Source: SUG1106 sp051883095 (GTDB lineage: Bacteria; Bacillota; Clostridia; Peptostreptococcales; Anaerovoracaceae). Taken from it: 64,000 bases of DNA. Made by a program: the position numbers and the translations under genes. Below the pieces are notes generated by a model. The model worked only from the letters and a program-made list of their open reading frames with translations, did not search any database and had not been told where the DNA came from. Positions 7,962 to 16,074 of this stretch are shown one piece after another (the stretch's first letter is position 1; each line of letters opens with the position of its first letter). The stretch is taken from contig JBJETB010000088.1 in the NCBI GenBank assembly GCA_051883095.1, forward strand, positions 48,045 to 112,044, written 5' to 3'.

Positions 7962-9910
7962 ATACATTTTTAAATGGTAAGTACAGGAAGGTAAAAACAA
8001 TCGGAAGCGGTGGTATGGGAACCGTGTATCTGGTTGAAAACACTGCTTTGGGTACCCAATGGGCAATTAAAGCAATAAGAAAAAAAGAGTCAGATAATTT
8101 CGATTTGCTTGCAGAACCGAACATACTGAAAAAACTTAATCATCCTGCACTGCCCAGGATTATCGACATTGATGAAGACGAAGAAAACCTATATATAGTT
8201 GAGGATTACATAGAAGGAACACCGCTGGATAAGCAGCTTGGTGTAAAGAAAAAGTTTGATGAGGCAACGGTAATTGAATGGGCGAAGCAGCTCTGCAATA
8301 TTTTAATATATCTTCACAACCAAAAGCCTAACCCTGTAATATACAGGGATATGAAACCGTCAAACATTATTGTAAGTGCAGATAATGTTGTAAAGGTAAT
8401 TGACTTTGGTATTGCCAGAGAGTTCAAAACAGATAGCGGAAGTGACACTAGCTATATGGGAACCAGAGGATATGCTGCGCCAGAACAATATGGAACCAGC
8501 CAGACAGATGCCAGGACTGATATCTATTCTCTGGGCGCAACTATGTATCACCTTCTGACCGGAATCAGCCCTAACGAACCTCCATATGAGTTTAGACCGC
8601 TGAAACAGGTGGATTCATATTTTTCGGAGGGAATAGAACATATTGTAGCTAAATGTGTTCAGAATAATCCAGATATGAGATATCAGTCCGCAGAGGAACT
8701 TCTATATGATCTGGACAATATTCATATTTTTAATGATAGATACAAGGCTTTTCAAAGAAAAGAAAAAACAAAAAAGATTCTTCAGGTTGCTTTAATTATG
8801 TGGTTTAGTGCTTTGGTAGTGTTCGGTACAACCTTAATGATTACAGAAAAAAATGAAGCCTGCCAGCAGCTTATAGAAGAAGGTTTTAAATCAGTACAGC
8901 TCTATAAATTAGAAAGTGCGGAGACAAGTTTTAGTGATGCTATTAAACTCAATGACGATATTTTTCAAGCGTACTATGGTCTGGCACAGATCAAATATTT
9001 GAAAGGCAAAGATGATGAAGCGATAGAGTACCTGCTGAGTATCTCATCAGAACATCCCGGAATGGAGACTGATGGTGGGTATAACTATTTTCTTGGGACA
9101 ATCTATTTTGACAGAAGAAATTATGAAAACGCCATCGGATACCTAAAAAAAGCAGTAGAAGCAGATAGCAGCGATGAAGTCTATTTAAGAGATTTGGCTG
9201 TAAGTTACGCAAGAACAGGTGAACTGGAATATGCAAAATCGCTTCTGAACGAAGTTGAGCCTATTGCAGAAGATGAGGATACCCTCACTTATATCAATGG
9301 CGAAATTCTCTTGGCACAGGGAGAGAAAGATGAGGCGGTAAAATATTTTAATAGGACAATTGATACGACGAACAATGAACAGCTAAAGAGAAGGTCATTT
9401 CTGTCATTATCGGATTTATATAAAGAGGATCGCAATTCTGTGACAGGAGCTCTGAAAAAACAGATAAAAGTTCTTGAAGATGCTGAGAAATCTCTGGCAA
9501 ATAAAGACGATATTGTAATTATTGAGAGTCTTGCTGAGGCATATTATGCAGATAAAGCTTACAATAAGTCTGCAGATAAGTTTGAAAGATTGCTTGAGCT
9601 TGGGTATAACCGAGCCTATATTTACAGAAATCTGGCGATAATTAATCAGCTGAATGGTGACTATAAAGCTGCAGAGGAGTGCCTGGACGAGATGAAAGCA
9701 GAGTACCCTGATGAGTATACATGCTATCTACAGTATGCGTATCTGTATTTGGAGAAGGAAAACAAAAAACCTCAGGCGAGCCGTAATTATTCCTCTGTAG
9801 TCAGTTACTATAACCAGGCAGTAAATTTTGCTCCGGAAGGTGAGAGAACATCAGATCTGCTTCCTTTGGCTGGCAAGATAAAAGAACTGAGAGCTAAAGG
9901 ATGGTTGTAG
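7958..9910 (+). CDS. Membrane Ser/Thr protein kinase with TPR tail
   Basis: 650 residues. The kinase domain (1-265) has a complete active site: Gly loop GSGGMGTVYLV, Lys in WAIKAIRK, catalytic YRDMKPSN (Tyr in place of the His of HRD), DFGIARE, and GYAAPEQYG. A single TM segment (residues about 275-295, ALIMWFSALVVFGTTL) is followed by 350 residues of TPR-like repeats (YYGLAQIKYLKGKDDEAIEYL, YFLGTIYFDRRNYENAIGYL) predicted outside the membrane. No PASTA repeats. Kinase-TM-exterior topology recalls EssB/YukC of canonical T7SS, whose cytoplasmic domain is a pseudokinase; no other EssB candidate is present. Coupled to the phosphatase by ATGA overlap. The role in T7SS control or assembly is inferred. 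Confidence 0.93.
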   Translation: MNTFLNGKYRKVKTIGSGGMGTVYLVENTALGTQWAIKAIRKKESDNFDLLAEPNILKKLNHPALPRIIDIDEDEENLYIVEDYIEGTPLDKQLGVKKKFDEATVIEWAKQLCNILIYLHNQKPNPVIYRDMKPSNIIVSADNVVKVIDFGIAREFKTDSGSDTSYMGTRGYAAPEQYGTSQTDARTDIYSLGATMYHLLTGISPNEPPYEFRPLKQVDSYFSEGIEHIVAKCVQNNPDMRYQSAEELLYDLDNIHIFNDRYKAFQRKEKTKKILQVALIMWFSALVVFGTTLMITEKNEACQQLIEEGFKSVQLYKLESAETSFSDAIKLNDDIFQAYYGLAQIKYLKGKDDEAIEYLLSISSEHPGMETDGGYNYFLGTIYFDRRNYENAIGYLKKAVEADSSDEVYLRDLAVSYARTGELEYAKSLLNEVEPIAEDEDTLTYINGEILLAQGEKDEAVKYFNRTIDTTNNEQLKRRSFLSLSDLYKEDRNSVTGALKKQIKVLEDAEKSLANKDDIVIIESLAEAYYADKAYNKSADKFERLLELGYNRAYIYRNLAIINQLNGDYKAAEECLDEMKAEYPDEYTCYLQYAYLYLEKENKKPQASRNYSSVVSYYNQAVNFAPEGERTSDLLPLAGKIKELRAKGWL

Positions 9911-9922
9911 GAGGGAAAGACA

Positions 9923-10363
9923 ATGTATATAGGAAAAGGATTAGTTCTCATCGTTATCGGAATTATGGGAATTATTGCAACAATTATATGGGTTACATCA
10001 GATAGAAAACTACGAAATCAAAGAGAAGCTGATATTGTAAAAGAGGCTGTCAGTCAAAACATAGGCGAGGCACTGTCGGTTGCTCTTGATGTAATGGCAG
10101 ATGAAAATGAGACAGAAAGTCTGTTTGGAAACAAAAACACAGTTGGAATAAATCCGAAAGGTACGGAAAATATGGATATGAAAGTGCCACAAAATAAGGC
10201 ATCAGATATGACAGATGGTCTTACTCAAGGGCTTACCCAAGGTCTTACCCAAGGGGCGACAGATGAGTTTACCCAAGGTTTAACAGAAGGACATTCAGAT
10301 GAGCTAACTGAAGGACTTGCAGCGGATGACGGGACACAAGGACTGACCAGAGGATTGATGTAA
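9923..10363 (+). CDS. Small membrane-anchored protein with GLTQ repeats
   Basis: 146 residues, not recognised. A signal anchor or TM helix (residues 5-25, GLVLIVIGIMGIIATIIWV) is followed by a charged helix and a C-terminal third made of T-[QE]-G-L units (GLTQGLTQGLTQG, then FTQGLTEG, LTEGL, TQGLTRGL). The ribosome site GGAGGG lies directly after the kinase stop, 13 nt upstream. Both the position in the T7SS operon and the repeat tail suggest a structural or interaction role; no function can be assigned. Confidence 0.75.
   Translation: MYIGKGLVLIVIGIMGIIATIIWVTSDRKLRNQREADIVKEAVSQNIGEALSVALDVMADENETESLFGNKNTVGINPKGTENMDMKVPQNKASDMTDGLTQGLTQGLTQGATDEFTQGLTEGHSDELTEGLAADDGTQGLTRGLM
10217..10360 (+). 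repeat. 12-nt tandem repeat region coding for GLTQ units
   Basis: Three consecutive 12-nt units at 10217-10252 (GGN-CTT-AC-caa codon pattern) encode GLTQ three times; diverged copies with Glu or Arg at the Gln position follow to the end of the gene. The near-identical first units suggest recent slippage or expansion. Confidence 0.7.
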
Positions 10364-10377
10364 AAAGGAGTACCAGA

Positions 10378-10806
10378 ATGTTTGACAACAAATTGGAATT
10401 AATATGCACAATTGCTGTTGCGGTATGTGCAATATTGGGAATAGTGCTTAGTTACTTGACCTTGCGTAGAGCAAACTATATTGCGGCGCATGAGTTTCTT
10501 ACAAGCTTGGAATCTCCGGATTTTATTGCAATAAGAAAGAGAGTAATAAATCTAAAGCAGCCAATCACCGTAGATAATGAAGATGCAGCAGCCATCGTAA
10601 ACTTTTTTCAGCATTGGGGCTTAATGGCTGAGAAAAAATATTTGCCTATGTGGGTTTTTGATTCAGGTTCAGGCGCAGGAACAATAAGAATGTATGACTG
10701 CACGAAAGATTATATTCAGTTGATGAGGGAAACACAGGAGGACGATACCTATGCTGATAAATTTGAGCAGTTATATAATGCAATTCAAGCTAGAAAAGCT
10801 CAATAG
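10378..10806 (+). CDS. Small membrane protein, DUF4760-like
   Basis: 142 residues. One TM helix at the N-terminus (residues 8-28, ICTIAVAVCAILGIVLSYLTL) and a soluble helical part (RANYIAAHEFLTSLESPDF, AAAIVNFFQHWGLMAEKKYLP). The layout resembles DUF4760-type membrane proteins by pattern; this is a weak assignment. Start supported by AAAAGGAG 6-7 nt upstream of the ATG. It closes the first group of T7SS operon genes before the lipoprotein array. Confidence 0.7.
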   Translation: MFDNKLELICTIAVAVCAILGIVLSYLTLRRANYIAAHEFLTSLESPDFIAIRKRVINLKQPITVDNEDAAAIVNFFQHWGLMAEKKYLPMWVFDSGSGAGTIRMYDCTKDYIQLMRETQEDDTYADKFEQLYNAIQARKAQ

Positions 10807-10866
10807 GTTAAATATGTAGCTATGAAGTGTGAAGCGTAAAGTTTTGAATTAAATGGGAAGGGTAAA

Positions 10867-11535
10867 ATGGAAAAATTAAGATACTTAATCGTATTAGTGT
10901 TTGTAATCTGCCTCTGCGCCTGTAACGGCAGCACCAATCTGGACGAGCTTCTGGAATTGGGTGTTAAGTATCTGGATGTGCATAACTACGAAGAGGCAAT
11001 CATTACTTTTGAAAAAGCCATAGAGATTGATGAGAAATGTGAGCAGGCTTATATGGGTTTGGCAGATGCCTATTTCGGAAATGGCGATATTGGCTCCGCA
11101 AGAAGCATTTTGGAGAAAGGGTCAAAATTAACTGATAGCAATGAAATAAAAAATAGGCTTGAAGCGCTGGATGCAGAAATAAAAAACAAATATGACAATC
11201 CATTGTTGAGCAGTAAAGATATAAAAGATGTGTATGTAGAAAATTCAATGTGTAATATTGTACTGGATTTGAAAGCATCAGATAGGTTTTCTAACACTAA
11301 TACGCTGATAAGTACTTTTAGTGAAGAAAATATTGATATATATTCAGCATTATCTGCAATTAGCATTTGGAAAAAGGAAAATGTCTATAGGGAAAACCAA
11401 AGCAATGAAATTATTCTTGGCTTCCCTTGTGAAGGGTTGGAAGGAAAACAGATCTCTGTAGTCTTGCTGACAATTAACAGTGACTATGATTTAGTTGGAA
11501 TTTCAAATATTGATATGGTTGTACCTGAAAGATGA
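10867..11535 (+). CDS. TPR lipoprotein, array member 1
   Basis: 222 residues. Lipoprotein signal peptide with lipobox LCAC (Cys near residue 19), then a TPR pair (residues 25-100: LDELLELGVKYLDVHNYEEAIITFEKAI, QAYMGLADAYF), then a C-terminal domain of about 115 residues of unknown fold that is shared almost unchanged with array member 5 (15365-16033). First of seven lipoproteins that share the N-terminal module but vary afterwards. Expected on the outer face of the membrane. Ribosome site GGGAAGGG upstream. Function unknown; immunity, decoy or adaptor roles linked to the T7SS are possible. Confidence 0.85.
   Translation: MEKLRYLIVLVFVICLCACNGSTNLDELLELGVKYLDVHNYEEAIITFEKAIEIDEKCEQAYMGLADAYFGNGDIGSARSILEKGSKLTDSNEIKNRLEALDAEIKNKYDNPLLSSKDIKDVYVENSMCNIVLDLKASDRFSNTNTLISTFSEENIDIYSALSAISIWKKENVYRENQSNEIILGFPCEGLEGKQISVVLLTINSDYDLVGISNIDMVVPER
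11026..11330 (+). repeat. 305-bp perfect repeat, copy 1 (in lipoprotein 1)
   Basis: Identical base for base to 15524-15828 when read side by side, bounded by single mismatches (G/A at 11025, T/A at 11331). It covers the second half of the TPR module and most of the C-terminal domain, and indicates recent gene conversion or duplication. Confidence 0.9.
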
Positions 11536-11574
11536 AACAATTTAAATATTGTTTAAGACAAGGAGAAAGTAAAA

Positions 11575-12684
11575 ATGAAGGAAATAAGATTTTTAATAGC
11601 ATTATTATTAGTAATCTGCCTCTGCGCCTGCGGCGGCAGTTCAAAGTATGACAACATGTCGTTAGACGAACTCCTTGATTTGGGTACGAAATATCTGCAA
11701 GAGGAAAACTACAAGGAAGCAGTTATTGTATTCGAAAAAGCGATTGTAATTGATGAGAAGTGTGTGGATGCATACATAGGATTGGCAGACGCATATATCT
11801 GCACCGAAGAATATGACAAGGCAGAGAAAATCCTGAAAAAAGGTTACGAGATTACCGGAGATGAGAAGCTAAAGGAAATGCTGAATGGCTTGGAATCCGG
11901 ACAGATCAATACTTCTTCTGTGCCGGTCAACACATACAATGCAACGGAGTTCATTTACAGATCTAAATATTATGGTTTTGAAGATATGACGGAAGCAGAG
12001 CGCCAGATAATCAATGTGGTTGGAACAGCGGTTATTAACAATAATATGGAGTCCATGTACGATATTCTTGATGACTATTCATGTGAAATGCTTTCTTTTT
12101 CCAATACTTCTAAGTACACGATGTGGAATGATTATAAGATGGAGATTTTGTTTCGACCATACGAGGACGATGAAGATGGAGATTGCGTCGGCTCAATTGA
12201 AGTAGAGTTACGTGCTGAAAATGGATCCGGTTTTTTAGGGAGTATCTATCATACATATGCAGTCACAACAGAAGGAAGAGATTGTTGGTTTGATTATTAT
12301 TACGACACCAGTTGGGGTACCTGCCCATGTGTTGATTGGCAATGGAATGGAGAAGTTCTTTTTAACAGAGTGCTTAAAACGCTTTGGCACAGCTCTGATG
12401 GTGCAACAATTGAAGACTATGAGGATACGAAAGACGTAGGCGTAATGAAGGACTGCCTTCGTGATGGACAATTTATTAAAACAGGACACTATGTGGAAAT
12501 CGAGAATAAATACCCTGAATTTAATCATGATGTAATTAATGAAACTGTAAGCATATATGCAGATGGTGTTCTAATGGAAGAAGACGGCGTTGTAGTAGAC
12601 GACAACTACAGCGTCGCTAATATCAAAGGTGAACGTTGGGGTGGCGTTAAAGATCAGTCATATCTTGATCGTCTTTTCTGGTAA
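11575..12684 (+). CDS. TPR lipoprotein, array member 2
   Basis: 369 residues. Signal peptide with lipobox LCAC followed by GGSSKYDNMS, a TPR module (LDLGTKYLQEENYKEAVIVFEKAI, AYIGLADAYICTEEYDKAEKIL) and a C-terminal domain of about 240 residues rich in Tyr, Trp and acidic residues (RPYEDDEDGDCVGSIEVELR, CPCVDWQWNGE) that I do not recognise and that no other array member shares. The N-terminal 110 residues are nearly identical to member 6, and the ICTEEYDKAE segment to member 7, so the gene looks assembled from exchanged modules. Ribosome site AAGGAGAAAG. Extracytoplasmic, membrane-anchored. Confidence 0.85.
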   Translation: MKEIRFLIALLLVICLCACGGSSKYDNMSLDELLDLGTKYLQEENYKEAVIVFEKAIVIDEKCVDAYIGLADAYICTEEYDKAEKILKKGYEITGDEKLKEMLNGLESGQINTSSVPVNTYNATEFIYRSKYYGFEDMTEAERQIINVVGTAVINNNMESMYDILDDYSCEMLSFSNTSKYTMWNDYKMEILFRPYEDDEDGDCVGSIEVELRAENGSGFLGSIYHTYAVTTEGRDCWFDYYYDTSWGTCPCVDWQWNGEVLFNRVLKTLWHSSDGATIEDYEDTKDVGVMKDCLRDGQFIKTGHYVEIENKYPEFNHDVINETVSIYADGVLMEEDGVVVDDNYSVANIKGERWGGVKDQSYLDRLFW

Positions 12685-12719
12685 AATCCAGGACTACCTA
12701 AGTATGCCTTGTGCTGTAA

Positions 12720-12962
12720 AAATGTCGAAAAGCAGGGGAAAAACTCTTACAGTGGCCTACAATCAGATTATTTGATTTCGCTCATTATTCGAAATATCTA
12801 AAACGCCATTATTATCAATTATCGGGCAAGTGGTACGAAGGGTTTTTAGCTTACCGACTTCTTATCCAAGGAACGGATTATGTTGAAAGCATTAAACGAT
12901 ATTTCAACTGGTCCGATTATCAAGATTGTTTAACTCGGTTTGGAATTACTGTATTCAAATAA
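12720..12962 (+). pseudogene. Gene fragment without start codon
   Basis: An 80-codon frame opens right after a stop at 12717 and ends in TAA at 12960-12962. It contains no ATG, GTG or TTG in frame but has protein-like composition (HYSKYLKRHYYQLSGKWYEG, LIQGTDYVESIKRYFNWSDY). I do not recognise the family. It lies in the 496-bp gap between array members 2 and 3 and is probably the remains of another C-terminal domain or of a mobile element. Nothing else is visible from 12963 to 13065. Confidence 0.4.
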
Positions 12963-13065
12963 GCAAATATCAAACTTGAGAATGCCGTAAAGATGAGTGA
13001 ATAGAAGGTGATTGAAACATGATGTACACAGTAGTGTGGACGATTCGTCATAATGTAATAAAATA

Positions 13066-13155
13066 TATTGTTGTGATAAAGACAGAAACTTCATCAGTGA
13101 AACCGAGTACGATGGCAACGGCAAAGTAACCGGCAAAACAGAGCATGACAAATAA
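13066..13155 (+). pseudogene. 3' remnant of a YD-repeat lipoprotein
   Basis: The last 29 codons of a vanished array gene. CDKDRNFISETEYDGNGKV followed by TGKTEHDK and a stop matches the end of array member 7 (YDKDGKPISETEYDGNGNI, TGKTEYDK). The DNA is also highly similar over the same stretch. There is no upstream part, so a former array member was deleted, leaving its tail 25 nt before member 3. Confidence 0.8.
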
Positions 13156-13180
13156 TCACATTGACGCGGAGGAAAGTTAA

Positions 13181-14125
13181 ATGAAAAAACTAAGACTTTT
13201 TATAGTATTGGCACTGGCAATTTGCCTCTGTGCCTGCGGCGGCAGCTCCAATCTGGACGAGTTTCTGGAGCTGGGTGTTAAGTATCTGGATGAGCAGAAC
13301 TACGAAGAGGCAATCATAACCTTTGATAAGGCAATACAGATTGATATAAAAGAGCCGGCAACATATTTAAAAATAAGCGAAGCCTACTCTTCATTCGATT
13401 TGAAACAAATGTCACTGGATTATTTGCTTATTGGGTGGGAAAACACCAAAGATAATTCCATAAAAGAAAAACTGCTGGAATTTGGTATAAGCACAGAAAT
13501 ACCGGACTCATTGCAAATAGAAATGCTAAAGCAAATATATCAGGCAATGGAAAATAAAGATTTCAGCAGTATTTGCAAAATTGGCAAAGAGAGAATAAAA
13601 AGCAGCCTAAGCCAATATTCGGGATATTCTTTTGATGGAAATGAACTGAGAATTGTTTATGACGGCAAAGGACTCAAATTAATGTTTGAAGATAGAGTCG
13701 ACGGGATATATTTCGGCGGTATTGAAAATGGCAGAGCGAACGGAGACGGCTACTGCATCTCCGGAGAAATCAAAAATAACGGAGAGGCATTTTACAAATT
13801 GTTTTCAGGAGCCTGGAGCAATAATCTTCCTGACGGAGAAGGAAAGATATATGAAAAATCGGGCTACGGGTGGACGCGGAATGTTGTTGGAACTTTCAGT
13901 AATGATATGTTTGACGGTGAAATTCAAGAGAAGATTAATCAAGGTGAAGGCGATATAGTATTTGAATATTGCTGCCAGAATGGCAAATTGGTTTTGGACA
14001 GCAGGTGGAAAGTGAATGAAGAAGGCAACCACTTTATAGAATCCACAGACGATGCTTTTGGAAGAATGATATTTGAGAACTCAAATGAATCTGTTTATGC
14101 TGTATACAACTTTAATTATGATTAA
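13181..14125 (+). CDS. TPR lipoprotein with MORN-like repeats, array member 3
   Basis: 314 residues. Signal peptide and lipobox LCACGGSS, TPR-like helices (LDEFLELGVKYLDEQNYEEAIITF), a helical linker, then MORN-like repeats at about 170-270 (YFGGIENGRANGDGYCISG, FSGAWSNNLPDGEGKIYE, VGTFSNDMFDGEI). MORN repeats often bind membranes or proteins. Ribosome site GGAGGAAAG. Shares only the N-terminal module with its neighbours. Confidence 0.85.
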   Translation: MKKLRLFIVLALAICLCACGGSSNLDEFLELGVKYLDEQNYEEAIITFDKAIQIDIKEPATYLKISEAYSSFDLKQMSLDYLLIGWENTKDNSIKEKLLEFGISTEIPDSLQIEMLKQIYQAMENKDFSSICKIGKERIKSSLSQYSGYSFDGNELRIVYDGKGLKLMFEDRVDGIYFGGIENGRANGDGYCISGEIKNNGEAFYKLFSGAWSNNLPDGEGKIYEKSGYGWTRNVVGTFSNDMFDGEIQEKINQGEGDIVFEYCCQNGKLVLDSRWKVNEEGNHFIESTDDAFGRMIFENSNESVYAVYNFNYD

Positions 14126-14149
14126 GCCAAAGATTTGGAGGAAAGTGAA

Positions 14150-15298
14150 ATGAAGAGAATAATTAAAGTCCTATTAATATCACTGTTGATTATAACCTTG
14201 TATGGCTGTAGCAGTGTAAGCGGTGGAACCTGGCAGGAACATTATGATTTAGGTATAAAATATCTTGCTGATGGTAAATATGAAGAAGCAATTCTAGAGT
14301 TCACTGCTGCAATAAAAATCGATGATAAACAGGTTCCTGCGTATATTGGAAGGGGCGATGCGTATATAGGCTCAGGTGAAACTACTGATAACCTTGAGGC
14401 AGCTCTTGGTGACTATATACAAGCAATAAGTTTAGACGAGTATTTTGCACAAAGTTATCTGAAAGCCTATGACGCATATATTCGCTTAGGTCAGTTCGAA
14501 AAAGCAGAGGAAATATTAAAAAAGGGCTATGAAAAAACCGGAGACAGCGTCATTAAGAATAAAATTACAGAATTTGAAAAAGGGACAATAAGAGATGATT
14601 CAGGAAAGGTTAGAAGAGAGTCTGGGTTTGATGGTTCGGGTACATTAATTTATTACATTGATTATTCATACGACATAAATGGCAGATATGCCACTGCTAC
14701 ATCTTATGACAAAAATAGGAAAAAGACCGGCGAAGTGACTTGCAAATATGACGAAAACGGAAACCAAATTGTAGGCTTTTACAGATCTTATCAAGGTAAT
14801 AACTCAGTTATAATTGGTAAGATAGAAAATGAATATAATGGCAAAGGACAGATTACTAAAAGTTTCTGGTATGTACTTGATAGCACAAAATTGCAGCAGT
14901 ATGAAATACTTAAATATGATAAAAACGGAAATCTCATAGAAGATACATACTATTCCGCAGATGGAAAAATCATACAGAAAACAGTCTCTGAGTATGATAA
15001 GGATGGAAATATAATTCATATGAGAACCGACAAAGACAGTGGACGTACCTATGAGATTGCGGAATATAGAGATGGAAGATGTATAGAAACGAAAGAGTAT
15101 TATAGTCAAGATGATACGCTGCTTGTTCATCATAAATTTTTATATGATGATGAAGGGAGACAAGTTGAATGGAGGACATATGACAACCATGAAAAGTTAA
15201 TAGGATTAATTGAAACAGAGTATGACGATAAAGGGAAAGAATGTAGAACTATCTACTATGATGGCAATGGTGAAATCGAAAAAATCGTTGAGTATTGA
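14150..15298 (+). CDS. TPR lipoprotein with YD-type repeats, array member 4
   Basis: 382 residues from ATG 14150, chosen because GGAGGAAAG lies just upstream (the TTG at 14135 overlaps that site). Signal peptide with lipobox LYGC, a longer TPR block than other members (residues 25-145, YLADGKYEEAILEFTAAIKI, AYDAYIRLGQFEKAEEIL), then tandem YDxNG units (CKYDENGNQIVGFY, LKYDKNGNLIEDTYYSADGK, SEYDKDGNIIHMRT, TEYDDKGKECRTIYYDGNG), the short beta repeats seen in YD/RHS-like and MORN_2-type surface proteins. Its signal peptide differs from the LCAC type of the others, making it the most diverged array member. Confidence 0.85.
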   Translation: MKRIIKVLLISLLIITLYGCSSVSGGTWQEHYDLGIKYLADGKYEEAILEFTAAIKIDDKQVPAYIGRGDAYIGSGETTDNLEAALGDYIQAISLDEYFAQSYLKAYDAYIRLGQFEKAEEILKKGYEKTGDSVIKNKITEFEKGTIRDDSGKVRRESGFDGSGTLIYYIDYSYDINGRYATATSYDKNRKKTGEVTCKYDENGNQIVGFYRSYQGNNSVIIGKIENEYNGKGQITKSFWYVLDSTKLQQYEILKYDKNGNLIEDTYYSADGKIIQKTVSEYDKDGNIIHMRTDKDSGRTYEIAEYRDGRCIETKEYYSQDDTLLVHHKFLYDDEGRQVEWRTYDNHEKLIGLIETEYDDKGKECRTIYYDGNGEIEKIVEY

Positions 15299-15364
15299 AA
15301 CAGCTGGCTTACTTTGTTAAATATATGATATTCAAAATCACCTTTTGTTTTAGAGGTTCAAGAA

Positions 15365-16033
15365 ATGAATAAGTTTACATATCTTATAGTATTAATGCTG
15401 GCAATCTGCCTCTGTGCCTGTAACGGCAGTTCCAATTTGGACGAGCTTTTGGAATTGGGTGTTAAGTATCTGGATGAGCAGAACTACGAAGAGGCAATCA
15501 TTACTTTTGAACAAGCCATAGAAATTGATGAGAAATGTGAGCAGGCTTATATGGGTTTGGCAGATGCCTATTTCGGAAATGGCGATATTGGCTCCGCAAG
15601 AAGCATTTTGGAGAAAGGGTCAAAATTAACTGATAGCAATGAAATAAAAAATAGGCTTGAAGCGCTGGATGCAGAAATAAAAAACAAATATGACAATCCA
15701 TTGTTGAGCAGTAAAGATATAAAAGATGTGTATGTAGAAAATTCAATGTGTAATATTGTACTGGATTTGAAAGCATCAGATAGGTTTTCTAACACTAATA
15801 CGCTGATAAGTACTTTTAGTGAAGAAAAAATTGATATATATTCAGCATTATCTCTAATTAGTATTTGGAAAAAGGAAAATGTCTATAGGGAAAACCATAG
15901 CAATGAGATTATTCTAGCCTTCCCTTGTGGAGGGTTGGAAGGAAAACAGATTTCTGTAATTTTGCTGACAATTAACAGCGACTATGATTTAGTTGGAATT
16001 TCAAATATTGATATGGTTGTACCATTAAGTTAA
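15365..16033 (+). CDS. TPR lipoprotein, array member 5 (duplicate of member 1)
   Basis: 222 residues, the same length as member 1 and identical to it over most of residues 55-155, including the 305-bp perfect DNA repeat 15524-15828. The signal peptide (MNKFTYLIVLMLAICLCACN) is closer to other members, so the gene looks like a chimera: a member-6/7-like leader joined to a member-1 body. Lipobox LCAC, TPR pair, then the unknown C-terminal domain. Ribosome site AGAGG. Confidence 0.85.
   Translation: MNKFTYLIVLMLAICLCACNGSSNLDELLELGVKYLDEQNYEEAIITFEQAIEIDEKCEQAYMGLADAYFGNGDIGSARSILEKGSKLTDSNEIKNRLEALDAEIKNKYDNPLLSSKDIKDVYVENSMCNIVLDLKASDRFSNTNTLISTFSEEKIDIYSALSLISIWKKENVYRENHSNEIILAFPCGGLEGKQISVILLTINSDYDLVGISNIDMVVPLS
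15524..15828 (+). repeat. 305-bp perfect repeat, copy 2 (in lipoprotein 5)
   Basis: Second copy of the direct repeat at 11026-11330, 4.5 kb downstream in the same orientation. Recombination between the copies would delete the four genes between them. Confidence 0.9.
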
Positions 16034-16074
16034 AAACAATTCCATATATGGTTTAAGTTCAGGAGAAAAGGAAA

